The notes: a model not told the origin generated them from the letters alone. Shown: positions 13,224-25,586, numbered from the stretch's first letter. The stretch is 64,000 nucleotides of DNA from Caprella mutica (GCA_947561585.1 CANNZV010000846.1:1-64000), one strand, 5' to 3'. A program made the numbers and translations.

Positions 13224-13534
13224 ATTAATTACTATAAATAACAGTTATACGATCTACTAATTTTTATTATTTTTCTGCATGTTTATTTATCTTATTTTTG
13301 TTTATCTTTTTAAAGTATTAAATTTTCTCAAAGAAAGGAGTTGTCCTAGACCTTTCAAAAGGATAAACAGGTTGCAACTTAATTCTTATTTATTACGTAT
13401 CATACATTTTTAACTTTCTGCAGCTATTGCTGGCTGATGAATTTAATTAAAATAATTAATTCAGTTACTGTAATTAATGTGTATTTTTGCTGTAATTGTA
13501 TCTTATATTATTTAACCAGTTAATGCTCAATATA

Positions 13535-13641
13535 GGGTATGTATCGAGTTATCGAACGGTACCACATTTTCAATCATGTAAAAAAATTTTTAACATGTTC
13601 GAAAATGTGGAACTGTCCGATAACTCTGAACTTGGTCTATT
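13535..13641. mobile_element. Short GGGTAAG-family MITE
   Basis: About 107-bp hairpin. Left arm CGAGTTATCGAACGGTACCA; right arm GTGGAACTGTCCGATAACTC. Its arms almost meet, so the interior has been lost. Confidence 0.8.
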
Positions 13642-13882
13642 ATTTTTTATTCGTTTTATGGTTCACAGTTAGTGCTACATATACAGGATATAATTATTTT
13701 AGTATACATAGGATGCTAGTTAAACCCCTTGCTGCCTGTAGTTCTATTCGGTCACACAGCATAAGGGTTATTTTGTATCTAATTACTATAGAGAAACCGC
13801 TCTTATTGAATTAATATTTGTCATATTACGTATTTTTCAGTTTCTATGTTTTAAATATTGAATATATATTTTAATTGATCTT

Positions 13883-14100
13883 TAGGGTAAATTCTGAATT
13901 ATCGGTCAGTACCACATCTTCGGTCATATAAGAAACAACGATATAAAAATTGTTATTATTACACAGTGCTATCTAATACTTCTGCAAACCCGGGTTTGCA
14001 GAAGTATTAGATAGCACTGTGTAATAATAACAATTTTCACGTTGTTTTTTCTTATATGACCGAAGATGCAGTACTGACCGATAATTCAGAATTTACCCTA
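13883..14100. mobile_element. Near-perfect 218-bp palindromic MITE
   Basis: TAGGGTAAATTCTGAATTAT at the left is mirrored by the right end (ATAATTCAGAATTTACCCTA). The centre is CCCGGG flanked by TTTGCAGAAGTATTAGATAG and its complement. TA dinucleotides at both ends fit a Tc1/mariner-type target duplication. Only a few mismatches separate the arms, so this is the youngest-looking copy. Its core differs from the GGTATCCATGATACC core of sibling copies. Confidence 0.9.
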
Positions 14101-14553
14101 ACTAGGGAGCGCCTTACATTTATTTTAAAATATATATAATTCTATTGAGTACAATTTGAGGTTCAAGATCAGAGTAGCTTTTCTGCGTTCATGAGCAATA
14201 CACACTATTTCAATTTTCAGATAAGAATGAAAATTTGAAGATTTCCTTTTTACCTGAAACTTCAGTTTCCAATGAAACTCCTTATTTAAATAAATATGCT
14301 GCTTACCCTCTTAAAATTCGATGCAGTTATTCGAAGACTTACGACCATAGGCCTGCCATTCAACTGCCCCTGATATTATCGTGTGTTCCTTCCGTCTGTG
14401 GATGAAAAAAAAGTTTAATTTCATGCACGAAATTTCTTAGTCATGAAAAACGTGACTTTTCGGTAGCCACAAATTGTATTTCAGTTCCTGGGTACAAATC
14501 ATAATTTGTAATAAATTTGTAGGAGATATTTTCAAGGATGTGTGTTATAGCTA
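14101..14553. other. Non-coding spacer with a small SINE-like fragment
   Basis: A short match to the SINE-like repeat (AGTAGCTTTTCTGCGTTCAT) lies near 14175. Otherwise nothing is recognised. Confidence 0.4.
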
Positions 14554-14702
14554 GGGTAAGTTCCTAGTTATCGGATGGTTCCACATGAACGATCATGCAA
14601 TAGTATACATTAAAATACAAGGCAATAATAATAATTCTATTCTTACTTTTTCTTTTATGATCCAAAATCTGGAACTGTCCGATAACTAGGAACTTAGCCT
14701 AC
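14554..14702. mobile_element. GGGTAAG-family MITE
   Basis: TA-flanked inverted repeat, from TAGGGTAAGTTCCTAGTTAT to ATAACTAGGAACTTAGCCTA. The interior is short and AT-rich. Confidence 0.85.
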
Positions 14703-15093
14703 CATTTCTTGTTTCATTAAAGTCAAGCTACTGATAGCAATGTTAATTTTTTTTATATAATGATCATAGTCGTGCAATGTGTACTATAATTTGTTTTAAA
14801 TTTTAAATAATTTTTTAGTTTGAAATAAATTGTATTTTTCGTTTATTTTTTAAAATATACTCATGTTCAAATCAATCCATTAATATTCTATTTGAGATTT
14901 TCAAAACTAAAAAATATAATCTATTCATTTTTATAAAGACTGTTTTATCAACCATGTGAATGATGTTCGAACTTTGTAAACAACTTCGATAACTTAAAAG
15001 TTCTCGTTTTTGTTTAGGCAGAACTGAAGTGTAGTTTAGAACTTGGAGATCCTGTACTTTTTTTTGAAAGGATGCTGATTCGACATGGTTCGT

Positions 15094-15915
15094 GTCTGAA
15101 TCCTGTCTAGTTTTTGTCTGAATCCTGTCTAGTTCTTGTCTGAATCCTGTCTAGTTCTTGTCTAAATCCTGTCTAGTTCTTGTCTAAATCCTGTCTAGTT
15201 CTTGTCTAAATCCTGTCTAGTTCTTGTCTAAATCCTGTCTAGTTCGTGTCTGAATCCTGTCTAGTTCGTGTCTGAATCCTGTCTAGTTCGTGTCTGAATC
15301 CTGTCTAGTTCTTGTCTGAATCTTGTCTAGTTATTGTCTGAATCCTGTCTAGTTCTTGTCTAAATCCTGTCTAGTTCTTGTCTGAATCCTGTCTAGTTCT
15401 TGTCTGAATCCTGTCTAGTTCTTGTCTGAATCCTGTCTAGTTCTTGTCTGAATCCTGTCTAGTTCATGTCTGAATCTTGTCTAGTTCTTGTCTAAATCCT
15501 GTCTAGTTCTTGTCTGAATCCTGTCTAGTTCGTGTCTGAATCCTGTCTAGTTCTTGTCTGAATCTTGTCTAGTTCTTGTCTGAATCCTGTCTAGTTCTTG
15601 TCTAAATCCTGTCTAGTTCTTGTCTGAATCCTGTCTAGTTCTTGTCTGAATCCTGTCTAGTTCTTGTCTGAATCCTGTCTAGTTCTTGTCTGAATCCTGT
15701 CTAGTTCATGTCTGAATCTTGTCTAGTTCTTGTCTAAATCCTGTCTAGTTCTTGTCTGAATCCTGTCTAGTTCTTGTCTGAATCCTGTCTAGTTCTTGTC
15801 TGAATCCTGTCTAGTTCATGTCTGAATCTTGTCTAGTTCATGTCTGAATCTTGTCTAGTTCTTGTCTGAATCCTGTCTAGTTCTTGTCTGAATCTTGTCT
15901 AGTTCGTGTCTGAAT
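15094..15915. repeat. 22-bp minisatellite
   Basis: About 37 units of 22 bp (GTTCTTGTCTGAATCCTGTC plus TA). Variants are GTTCGTG, GTTCATG, TAAATCC and AATCTTG. The variant order repeats in part between about 15250 and 15700, which points to block duplication. Confidence 0.95.
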
Positions 15916-16024
15916 CATGACGTAAATCGTAAATGAAGTACTTCCGATTAGCAAATAAAAGTACCTTGTTGAAGAAAACACCTAAAGTTGACTCACTAGT
16001 CACTATTTCTACTAAAGTTATAAA

Positions 16025-16510
16025 CACAGTAGAACTCTCTATAATGAAATCCTCTATAGTGAATGTAGTGTCCTGAGTGAGTAAGTAGCCTCTATCTAGA
16101 CCAGTGGTTCTTTAAGTATTTTTCTCGCACACCCCTTGCTTTTCTCATGCACCCCCTGAGCATTGTATTGCATTGAAATCGATTGAAAAGCTACAATTAT
16201 TATAGTATCTACATTTAGTTACTATCTTACTATGATGTGATAATTTAAAAGGAAAAAGTATGGAAAATCAATGTTTTATTCAAATAATTTTGAAATGAAT
16301 TGTTTTTTTCAGTAAGGAAAGTTAAAATGCATAGAAATGCCAGGCACCCCTATAAGCCATCCAGGCCTATAATGTACAACATTTTTTTAGTCTGCCATAA
16401 AGTGGCCATTAGTTTTCAAAACTTATGGCCTTTGTTCACTGTAGAGGCTGCTTCTTTACTCAAGACACTATACACTATTTCATTATACAGGACTACTACT
16501 GCACATACAT
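16025..16510. mobile_element. TATAGTGAA-family MITE interrupted by other sequence
   Basis: The left part (16050-16065, ATCCTCTATAGTGAATGTAG) and right part (16390-16460, with TAGTCTGCC and TTCACTGTAGAGGCTGCTTC) match the elements at 21418-21600 and 54640-54825. Between them lies CCAGTGGTTCTTTAAGTATT (16100), which resembles a hAT-type terminus and recurs near 39420. A nested insertion is the simplest reading. Confidence 0.5.
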
Positions 16511-17744
16511 TTTAATGTTATTCTTTATAGTTAGTTCATATCTATGATATCTTCATTCCTGAGGTCATTCTACAATTGCTTTTTCTCACAGCATTCTGTT
16601 TGCGTACCCTATCAAAATGATTCCACCTTCTCACATGATAATCCTCAAAGTCTAACCACTGGAGTGAGCTAATTATATTACCTTTCCTTTTACATTTCCT
16701 GCTTCTGACCACGCTTAGGGAAGTAGTAACAGGGTTGATCGTGACGTGGCTAAATAAAGCTCTGTGATTCGTTAAGAGAGTTATTACGTCATCATCAACG
16801 AGCTGTACTGCACTCTGATTGGTCCATTAACTTCGCGCTAAAACGGAGAATGAAAATGACTTGCCATATCTTCTGAGACAACTTCTCAACTGCTGTACAA
16901 TGTAGAGAATTGTTAAAGAAATACTATAGTAAATTAGCTACTTATTTATTCGTGTCATGGTTATTATTCGACTAAAAAAGCAGTCACGACTGGAGTAAAA
17001 GTAATTTAGAATTTCTAGAATTATCGTAGGCCTACTCATCTTTGTAGCTAAAAATCTCTTCTAGTTTAAATATTTAATATAAAGATGTACATTTCCATTC
17101 GCAAACTATAATTAATTATTGTAATATATCTAATATTTATACACTTTTTCAATTGATGATTTTTTTCTACAATCCTGTAAACTGTGAATTTCAAACTATG
17201 ATTATAAATGATTTTATTTATTTATGATGCATTGTGTAAGTAAAAAGATAATAGAAGTAATTATTTTAAATATACGGGCTATGGCCCATTTCATCACTCG
17301 GGCCTCTAATTCTCGGTACTAAGGACCCAAAAAGCCGATACGACCCAGGTAAACCTTCACTGCGTACCTAATTACCGGTACTAAGACCTCCGAATACCGA
17401 CCCATCACCGTTACTAAGGCCCCCAAAAGCCTATCCATCACCGGGGCCCCACAACCCCTACTACCGCTAATGACATCAGGCGGCGTCTCTTAATTACATT
17501 CCAGTGGTTCTTTTCGTCTCTTCACTTCCCTGTTCAGTTTTTAGTGACCGCGACACAGCAACCTGAGACAGCCATGACCTTCGCCAGCGGAGAGGGGGGG
17601 GGGGGGACGTGACATCGAAGCAAAGGGGGTGGTACGTCGCAGTGGCGTGGTTTATTGTAATCGTGTGACATCAGATTAAACGCATCAGGCTAAATGCGTC
17701 GTAGAGATGTTGAAGAATTGTAGATTCGAACACTGAATACAATG
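16511..17744. other. Non-coding sequence with a GC-rich island
   Basis: 17270-17650 is markedly richer in G and C than its surroundings. It has several CGGTACTAAGG-like blocks and a run of 13 G near 17594. No open frame or RNA gene was recognised; a diverged repeat is possible. Confidence 0.4.
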
Positions 17745-19013
17745 TCCGTAAATAGGACTACCTAATCCTCATACAGGACTACCTAATCCTCACACACAGG
17801 ACTACCTAATCCTCACACACAGGACTACCTAATCCTCACACACAGGACTACCTAATCCTCACACACAGGACTACCTAATCCTCACACACAGGACTACCTA
17901 TTCCTCACACACAGGACTACCTAATCCTCACACACAGGACTACCTATTCCTCACACACAGGACTACCTAATCCTCACACACAGGACTACCTAATCCTCAC
18001 ACACAGGACTACCTAATCCTCACACACAGGACTACCTAATCCTCACACACAGGACTACCTAATCCTCACACACAGGACTACCTAATCCTCACACACAGGA
18101 CTACCTAATCCTCACACACAGGACTACCTAATCCTCACACACAGGACTACCTAATCCTCACACACAGGACTACCTAATCCTCACACACAGGACTACCTAA
18201 TCCTCACACACAGGACTACCTATTCCTCACACACAGGACTACCTAATCCTCACACACAGGACTACCTAATCCTCACACACAGGACTACCTAATCCTCACA
18301 CACAGGACTACCTAATCCTCACACACAGGACTACCTAATCCTCACACACAGGACTACCTAATCCTCACACACAGGACTACCTAATCCTCACACACAGGAC
18401 TACCTAATCCTCACACACAGGACTACCTAATCCTCACACACAGGACTACCTAATCCTCACACACAGGACTACCTAATCCTCACACACAGGACTACCTAAT
18501 CCTCACACACAGGACTACCTAATCCTCACACGCAGGACTACCTAATCCTCACACGCAGGACTACCTAATCCTCACACGCAGGACTACCTAATCCTCACAC
18601 GCAGGACTACCTAATCCTCACACGCAGGACTACCTAATCCTCACACGCAGGACTACCTAATCCTCACACGCAGGACTACCTAATCCTCACACGCAGGACT
18701 ACCTAATCCTCACACGCAGGACTACCTAATCCTCACACGCAGGACTACCTAATCCTCACACGCAGGACTACCTAATCCTCACACGCAGGACTACCTAATC
18801 CTCACACGCAGGACTACCTAATCCTCACACGCAGGACTACCTAATCCTCACACGCAGGACTACCTAATCCTCACACGCAGGACTACCTAATCCTCACACG
18901 CAGGACTACCTAATCCTCACACGCAGGACTACCTAATCCTCACACGCAGGACTACCTAATCCTCACACGCAGGACTACCTAATCCTCACACGCAGGACTA
19001 ACTAATCCTCACA
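17745..19013. repeat. 23-bp minisatellite in two homogeneous blocks
   Basis: About 55 units of 23 bp containing GGACTACCTAATCCTCACAC. Up to about 18529 the linker is CACACA, with three units reading CTATTCC. From about 18530 to the end every unit reads CACACG. The change is abrupt and the right block is almost perfect. Confidence 0.95.
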
Positions 19014-19164
19014 GTTGACCAAATGGGGTATGACGTAAGATTTACTTGAGGTGTTAAGAATGTCCATGAAATTTGGCGCCATATTTGCTAAGGAAAATAA
19101 AGTCGGGAAATTCTGTGAGATGATCTGCTGAAACTGATAAAGAATTGGTAGCAGTAGAGTCTTT

Positions 19165-20535
19165 ATTAACAACTATTGGTGGTTGTTTTACCTCTTTACT
19201 GTACACTTTATTTACAACTATTGGTGGTTGTTTTACCTCTTCCCTGTGCACTTTATTTACAACTATTGGTGGTTGTTTTACCTCTTCCCTGTGCACTTTA
19301 TTTACAACTATTGGTGGTTGTTTTAACTCTTCCCTGTGCACTTTATTTACAACTATTGGTGGTTGTTTTAACTCTACACTGTGCACTTTATTTACAACTA
19401 TTAGTGATTGTTTTAACTCTTCACTGTGCACTTTATTCACAACTATTGTTGGTTGTTTTAACTCTTCCCTGTGCACTTTATTAACAACTATTGGTGGTTG
19501 TTTTACCTCTTCCCTGTGCACTTTATTTACAACTATTGGTGGTTGTTTTAACTCTTCCCTGTGCACTTTATTTACAACTATTGGTGGTTGTTTTAACTCT
19601 ACACTGTGCACTTTATTTACAACTATTAGTGATTGTTTTAACTCTTCACTGTGCACATTATTCACAACTATTGTTGGTTGTTTTAACTCTTCCCTGTGCA
19701 CTTTATTTACAACTATTGGTGGTTGTTTTAACTCTTCACTGTGCACTTTATTTACAACTATTGGTGGTTGTTTTAACTCTACACTGTGCACTTTATTTAC
19801 AACTATTGGTGGTTGTTTTAACTCTTCACTGTGCACTTTATTCACAACTATTGGTGGTTGTTTTAACTCTACACTGTGCACTTTATTCACAACTATTGGT
19901 GGTTGTTTTAACTCTTCACTGTGCACTTTATTCACAACTATTGGTGGTTGTTTTAACCCTTCACTGTGCACTTTATTTACAACTATTGGTGGTTGTTTTA
20001 ACTCTACACTGTGCACTTTATTCACAACTATTGGTGGTTGTTTTTACTCTTCACTGTGCACTTTATTTACAACAATTGGTGGTTGTTTTAACTCTTCACT
20101 GTGCACTTTATTTACAACAATTGGTGGTTGTTTTAACTCTTCACTGTGCACTTTATTCACAACTATTGGTGGTTGTTTTAACTCTTCACTGTGCACTTTA
20201 TTTACAACAATTGGTGGTTGTTTTAACTCTACACTGTGCACTTTATTCACAACTATTGGTGGTTGTTTTAACTCTTCACTGTGCACTTTATTTACAACAA
20301 TTGGTGGTTGTTTTAACTCTACACTGTGCACTTTATTCACAACTATTGGTGGTTGTTTTAACTCTTCACTGTGCTTGTTTTAACTCTACACTGTGCACTT
20401 TATTCACAACTATTGGTGGTTGTTTTAACTCTTCACTGTGCACTTTATTTACAACAATTGGTGGTTGTTTTAACTCTTCACTGTGCACTTTATTTACAAC
20501 AATTGGTGGTTGTTTTAACTCTTCACTGTGCACAA
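19165..20535. repeat. 45-bp minisatellite, open in several frames
   Basis: About 30 units of 45 bp containing ACTATTGGTGGTTGTTTTA and CTGTGCACTTTATT. The period is a multiple of three and the unit lacks stops in several frames. Long open frames therefore run on both strands, for example 412 codons on + (TTIGGCFNSSLCTLF repeats) and 323 on - (VNKVHSEELKQPPIV repeats). One unit is internally deleted at about 20371. I regard it as non-coding: unit differences are not biased to silent sites in any frame and no splice sites frame it. Confidence 0.9.
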
Positions 20536-20892
20536 GCTTCTTTCCAATCTTTTTAATTAATACAATTGAGTTTAATTTTCTAATGAAACTGATTTTAATA
20601 TTTAAAAATTATATTATGTGAACATAATCCTACTCTTTCGATTATAAATGTTGTATGGTGTTTTAAATCCAGTCTATTTTAAAGAATAGAATTATATGCT
20701 AGTTTATAAAAAATAGAATTATATAGTTTATATTTCAGAGGTCCATTTCGCTGACAAAATGATTTTTTTGATATTGAGCAATAGGTCCGTGCAACGGGGT
20801 ATGATCGGTGATGTGGAACGTACCCCGTGTCGTAATTTCTGTCTGTTAACATTTTATATTCATCGTTAATTCATATTTATACGAATAGTATG

Positions 20893-21036
20893 GTAAGACT
20901 CAGTTATGGGACGGTTCTACATGTATGATCATATAAGAAAAAGATATAAAAATATATAATAATTTCATATATTTTATGTATATGAAAGGAAATGAGAAAC
21001 CGTACGGAAAATGATAAGTTACCCTAAAAAATTTAT
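20893..21036. mobile_element. Diverged GGGTAAG-family MITE
   Basis: Left arm GTAAGACTCAGTTATGGGAC; right arm degraded but ending GATAAGTTACCCTA. About 144 bp. Confidence 0.6.
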
Positions 21037-21172
21037 TTGTTTTATTTAATTAAAAAAGATGTATAACAAATTTCTAAAATGTATTTTTAGATGTTCAAAA
21101 TGTTGATTTAACAAAAAAATTATGCACTCCAATAAAATCTAAATAATACCGACGATAATTCATTCATGATAT

Positions 21173-21262
21173 ACCCTGAGTGAAAGTTATGGTGGGGCCA
21201 TAGAAGATGAAGAGGTAACATCTCTTAATCTCCTATAGCCCCAGCATATTTTTTCACAGGGT
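21173..21262. mobile_element. 90-bp MITE with GGGGCCATAG arms
   Basis: Ends ACCCTGAGTGAAAG and TTTTTTCACAGGGT, with inner arms TTATGGTGGGGCCATAGAAG and CTCCTATAGCCCCAGCATA. The arm is the reverse complement of the unit of the 35-bp minisatellite at 30965-31345. Confidence 0.7.
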
Positions 21263-21417
21263 ATTTAGTGCCCACACGAAGGTTACAAGCGTGACTAAGC
21301 GGATTACGTAAGTTCTTTTTAATTCTCAATCGTAATTCAGTGTGTCTATTAGGTTTTTATTTCCGGTACTTCTTACGTCACGTTAAGCTACTTCATCAGT
21401 TATTTTAGCGTCATCAT

Positions 21418-21600
21418 GCAGTATGACTCCTCTATAGTGAACGAGTTAGGATGTAGCCTCAATAGTGAACGAATTTCTAGAAAATAGTTTTCAGTTTTCT
21501 AGAACTGATGGCAATTCATCGCAGACTAAAGAAAATTTGTTCACTATACAGGCTACATCCTAACTCAATCACTATAGAGGAGTCATACTGTATGTGTATA
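21418..21600. mobile_element. TATAGTGAA-family MITE
   Basis: Inverted repeat of about 180 bp. Starts GTATGACTCCTCTATAGTGA and ends TCACTATAGAGGAGTCATAC; inner pair GAGTTAGGATGTAGCCT and AGGCTACATCCTAACTC. The same family is at 54640-54825. Confidence 0.85.
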
Positions 21601-21759
21601 TACCTACATCTTATACCTAATTCTAATACCTATTTCTGTTAAGTCTGCGAATCAATTTCAGTTAGCCCGTGGTTCGGTTCTTGAAAAAAGACCAGAATTT
21701 TTCTTTTTTTAATTGGTACAAACTTTGTGAATAATAATAGATATACATCCATTATTATT

Positions 21760-22115
21760 GTCACTGACGGTGGTAGGTGACTTTGTTCATGGAACCACTT
21801 TCCTTTCTGACTGCTTCTTCCAGTCCCTTGTATTTAATTAAAAAAAAACATTTTACTACAATAAGATACACCACTCTTGCAAATTTCTGTTTCGAAACAG
21901 CTTTTGTCTTAATTATGATTTTAGAGTGTTGCTATTATGACGTCACGTACACGAACTACCTCGACTGTTCTTACTATATTTGAATGCTATTTACCGCCAC
22001 CAAACCTAGGTGTCAGTAGCAACAGTTCTGGAACAGAAACTAGGGCGTACATCTTATTGTAGTATAATATCTTGGATATGGTCTTTGGTTCTGAAGCAGA
22101 CGTTAAACCCCTAAA
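21760..22115 (-). mobile_element. SINE-like repeat split by an insertion
   Basis: 21760-21840 matches one part of the family and 22075-22115 another (TGGTCTTTGGTTCTGAAGCA, GACGTTAAACCCC). About 235 bp of unrelated sequence lies between them. Confidence 0.6.
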
Positions 22116-22558
22116 TAATTTTTACCTGCCTATCTTGCCTACCTGTGTACCTACGTCATGACAGACACCCAATAAAACCTCACCACTATAAACCGTATGG
22201 CATTTTCCCTCGATGACGTCATATTTTTCAAACCTAAAATAACAACACTACTACACTTTAATAATTAATAACATCCTAATTACCTTTTTTACTATGTCAC
22301 TAGTATAAGAATTGATGACGGATGCTTTTGGTATGTATTATTTATACGCTTTTTAGAATTTGAAATTCAAAATCTACGTATTCGAACAGTGAAATTTTGA
22401 ACAATATTTCAGCAAAAATGTATTCTAACACTATTGTTGACAAATTATAATATATTATTTGCATAACAAATTTTATTTTTATAAAATTAATACTTTTTAT
22501 GACATTATTTCTATGATGATACAACTTACATTTATTAGTATCTTATATTTGTAAGGTA
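22116..22558. other. AT-rich non-coding sequence
   Basis: Nothing supported; a 60-codon frame on the minus strand has no signals. Confidence 0.4.
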
Positions 22559-22777
22559 CAGGTAAATTACGAGTTATTGGATGGTTCCACATTTTCGACC
22601 ATTCATAGAAATTAGTTAATCATTATAATTTAACTTGTTTCTACTGGTATCCATGATACCTATACTTGCATCATGGATACCAGTTAAATTAAAAGTCAAA
22701 TATTTATTGTTTTATTTTTTCTCCTATATGTTCGAAAATGTGGAACCGTCCTATAACCCGTAACTTACCCTTCACAT
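22559..22777. mobile_element. GGGTAAG-family MITE with GGTATCCATGATACC core
   Basis: Arms ACGAGTTATTGGATGGTTCC and GGAACCGTCCTATAACCCGT. The core is GGTATCCATGATACC with its complement-like partner ATCATGGATACC. Confidence 0.85.
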
Positions 22778-23064
22778 GCATCTTACGAGATACCGGAAGT
22801 GTATAGCCAGGTTTGGTTATGACGTACATTATTTATTTATTATATAGTATATTGCTATTTAATTTAATCCTAAATAAGTAATTGTTTATTCTTAAGTTAA
22901 AATATTTGTTCATTGTTCTATAAAAATTAATGGATATATTAACTAAAATGGTGCTGATGATGCAATGAAACCATTATTATTATTATATGGAAAATCTTTT
23001 AATTATAACATACTTTGAATCTAAGACAAACCAAAACAAAACAAATTATGAACTAATGAAACTA

Positions 23065-23300
23065 ACAAATTATTAGTTACAAACTAATGAAATTATTAGT
23101 TACAAACTAATGAAATTATTAGTTACAAACTAATGAAATTATTAGTTACAAACTAATGAAATTATTAGTTACAAACTAATGAAATTATTAGTTACAAACT
23201 GATGAAATTATTAGTTACAAACTAATGAAATTATTAGTTACAAACTGATGAAATTATTAGTTACAAACTAATGAAATTATTAGTTACAAACTAATGAAAT
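23065..23300. repeat. 23-bp minisatellite made of hairpins
   Basis: About ten units, each containing ATTAGTTACAAACTAAT, a perfect 7-bp stem with a 3-nt loop. Two units carry AACTGATG instead of AACTAATG. Confidence 0.9.
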
Positions 23301-23525
23301 AGAAAACAAAATGTTTTATATTTTATGTGGTAGTACCTGTGGGTGTGAAAATAGTCACATACCTTTTTTCAGAATGTTCTTCAATTGCTCTCTGCAGTTG
23401 TACCCCATTAAACCTATCCTAAAATGGAGAATAAATGGAACTGAGATTTCGATGTACAATTTTTATCACTTTGTTTGTGCTGCCTCGAAATTTACCGAGG
23501 ACAATTTTAGCGTTAGTCCCTTCAC

Positions 23526-24480
23526 CGTGTGATAGCGTGTGATGGGTGTGATAGCGTGTGATAGCGTGTGATGTGTGTGATAGCGTGTGATGTGTGTGAT
23601 AGCGTGTGATGGGTGTGATAGCATGTGATGGGTGTGATAGCGTGTGATGTGTGTGTGATAGCGTGTGATGGGTGTGATAGCGTGTGATGGGTGTGATAGC
23701 GTGTGATGTGTGTGATAGCGTGTGATGTGTGTGATAGCGTGTGATGGGTGTGTGATAGCGTGTGTAGCATGTGATGTGTGTGATAGCGTGTGACGGGTGT
23801 GATAGCTTGTGATGGGTGTGATAGCTTGTGATGGGTGTGATAGCGTGTGATGGGTGTGATAGCGTGTGATGGTGTCTGATAGCGTGTGATGGGTGTGATA
23901 GCGTGTGATGGGTGTGATGGTGTCTGATAGCGTGTGATCTGTTTGATGGTGTGTGATGGATGAGATGGCGTGTGATAGCGAGTGATGGGTGTGATAGCGT
24001 GTGATTGGTGTGTGATAGCGTGTGTAGCATGTGATGTGTGTGATGGGTGTGTGATAGCGTGTGACGGGTGTGATAGCTTGTGATGGGTGTGATGGTGTCT
24101 GATAGCGTGTGATCTGTTTGATGGTGTGTGATGGATGAGATGGCGTGTGATAGCGAGTGATGGGTGTGATAGCGTGTGATGGGTGTGATAGCGTGTGATG
24201 GGTGTGATAGCGTGTGATGGGTGTGATAGCGTGTGATAGGTGTGATAGCATGTGATGAGTGTGATGGGTGTGATAGCGTGTGATGGCATGTGATGTATGA
24301 GATGGCGTGTGATGTATGAGATGGCGTGTGATGTATGAGATGGCGTGTGATGTATGAGATGGCGTGTGATGTATGAGATAGCGTGTGATGTGTGTGATAG
24401 CGTGAGACGGGTGTGATAGCGTGTGATGGGTGTGATGGGTGAGATAGCGTGTGATGGGTGTGTGATGTGTGTGTAATGTC
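23526..24480. repeat. GT-rich compound minisatellite, about 19-bp unit
   Basis: About 50 units built from GTGTGATAGC and GTGTGATGGGT modules in variable order, with a GTGTGATGTATGAGATGGC variant block at 24275-24380. A block of over 100 bp near 23890-23990 recurs at 24080-24180, so segmental duplication has occurred. The plus strand is almost free of C. Long His/Thr/Ser/Ile frames on the minus strand are by-products. Confidence 0.9.
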
Positions 24481-24496
24481 GAGTGTGATTAAAATG

Positions 24497-24556
24497 AATA
24501 AATTCATTTTTTTCTATGATCGAAGATGTGCAACTGTCCAATAATTCATTACTTCA
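24497..24556. mobile_element. Solo right end of a GGGTAAG-family MITE
   Basis: CTATGATCGAAGATGTGCAA followed by CTGTCCAATAATTC. It abuts the GT-rich array and has no left end. Confidence 0.55.
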
Positions 24557-24989
24557 CCTAACATGCTAATTACTCTTTGTTCAGTTCTTTCATTCGCCTT
24601 GTAATTATTCTATTATAAACTATTTTCTTTGTTATTTATTATCTTTTATTTCATTCTCCTCCGTTTTATTACTTTATTTTCTTCATTTTTATCAAATGGT
24701 TATAAGGAGTTCTTACAGAAATATATAAAAAATAATGTCTTTATAATTATAAAATGTGTAGGTAGATGAATATAAAAAAATATTCTCATATAAAAAAATG
24801 CTAGCTACCTCCAATGAATGAAATGCATGTATAAAAATGAAATGGATAAAATACAACAAAGTGCTACACTTCGTTACTCTTAGTCTCTCTTTGTTTCTTC
24901 ACCTCTTTGTTCTCTTTATCTCTTATTTTGTCTCTTTTCTTTACTTTACTTCGCTTGGTGTCAGTGACCTCAGAAGATGCAGCCCCTGT
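24557..24989. other. AT-rich non-coding sequence
   Basis: Pyrimidine-rich stretch 24855-24950 (TCTCTTTGTTTCTT type) leads into the next array. Nothing else is recognised. Confidence 0.4.
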
Positions 24990-25465
24990 GTCTCGGTATC
25001 TTGAGATGTCTCGTATCTGGAGATGTCTCGGTATCTTGAGATGTCTCGTATCTGGAGATGTCTCGTATCTGGAGATGTCTCGGTATCTGGAGATGTCTCG
25101 GTATCTGGAGATGTCTCGGTATCTGGAGATGTCTCGGTATCTGGAGATGTCTCGGTATCTGGAGATGTCTCGGTATCTGGAGATGTCTCGGTATCTGGAG
25201 ATGTCTCGTATCTGGAGATGTCTCGTATATGGAGATGTCTCGGTATCTGGAGATGTCTCGGTATCTGGAGATGTCTCGGTATCTGGAGATGTCTCGGTAT
25301 CTGGAGATGTCTCGGTATCTGGAGATGTCTCGGTATCTGGAGATGTCTCGGTATCTGGAGATGTCTCGGTATCTGGAGATGTCTCGGTATCTGGAGATGT
25401 CTCGCACTGCCTGTGTTGTGTGTGGAGATGTCTCGCATTGTGTGTTTCGTATCTGGAAGTGTCTC
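24990..25465. repeat. 18-bp minisatellite
   Basis: About 26 units of GTCTCGGTATCTGGAGAT, some 17 bp long (one G missing). Contains the dyads ATCTGGAGAT and GAGATGTCTC. The multiple-of-three unit gives open frames in several registers on both strands, which I do not treat as genes. Confidence 0.95.
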
Positions 25466-25586
25466 GCAATATTTTTTCTCCGATTTACTTTGTTTTTCAA
25501 TTCCTTTTAATTTTATTGGTTAATTAGTCAATAAAATTGTCCATAAATAACATCTTAATTCTATTAATTCTATTGATAATTACTTA

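Noticed and set aside
23419..24541. Three overlapping His/Thr/Ser/Ile-rich open frames on the minus strand
   Set aside because: All are translations of the GT-rich minisatellite; three frames are open at once and none has splice or start context.
24864..25527. Open frames of 150-206 codons on both strands
   Set aside because: By-products of the 18-bp array, whose unit lacks stops in most registers.
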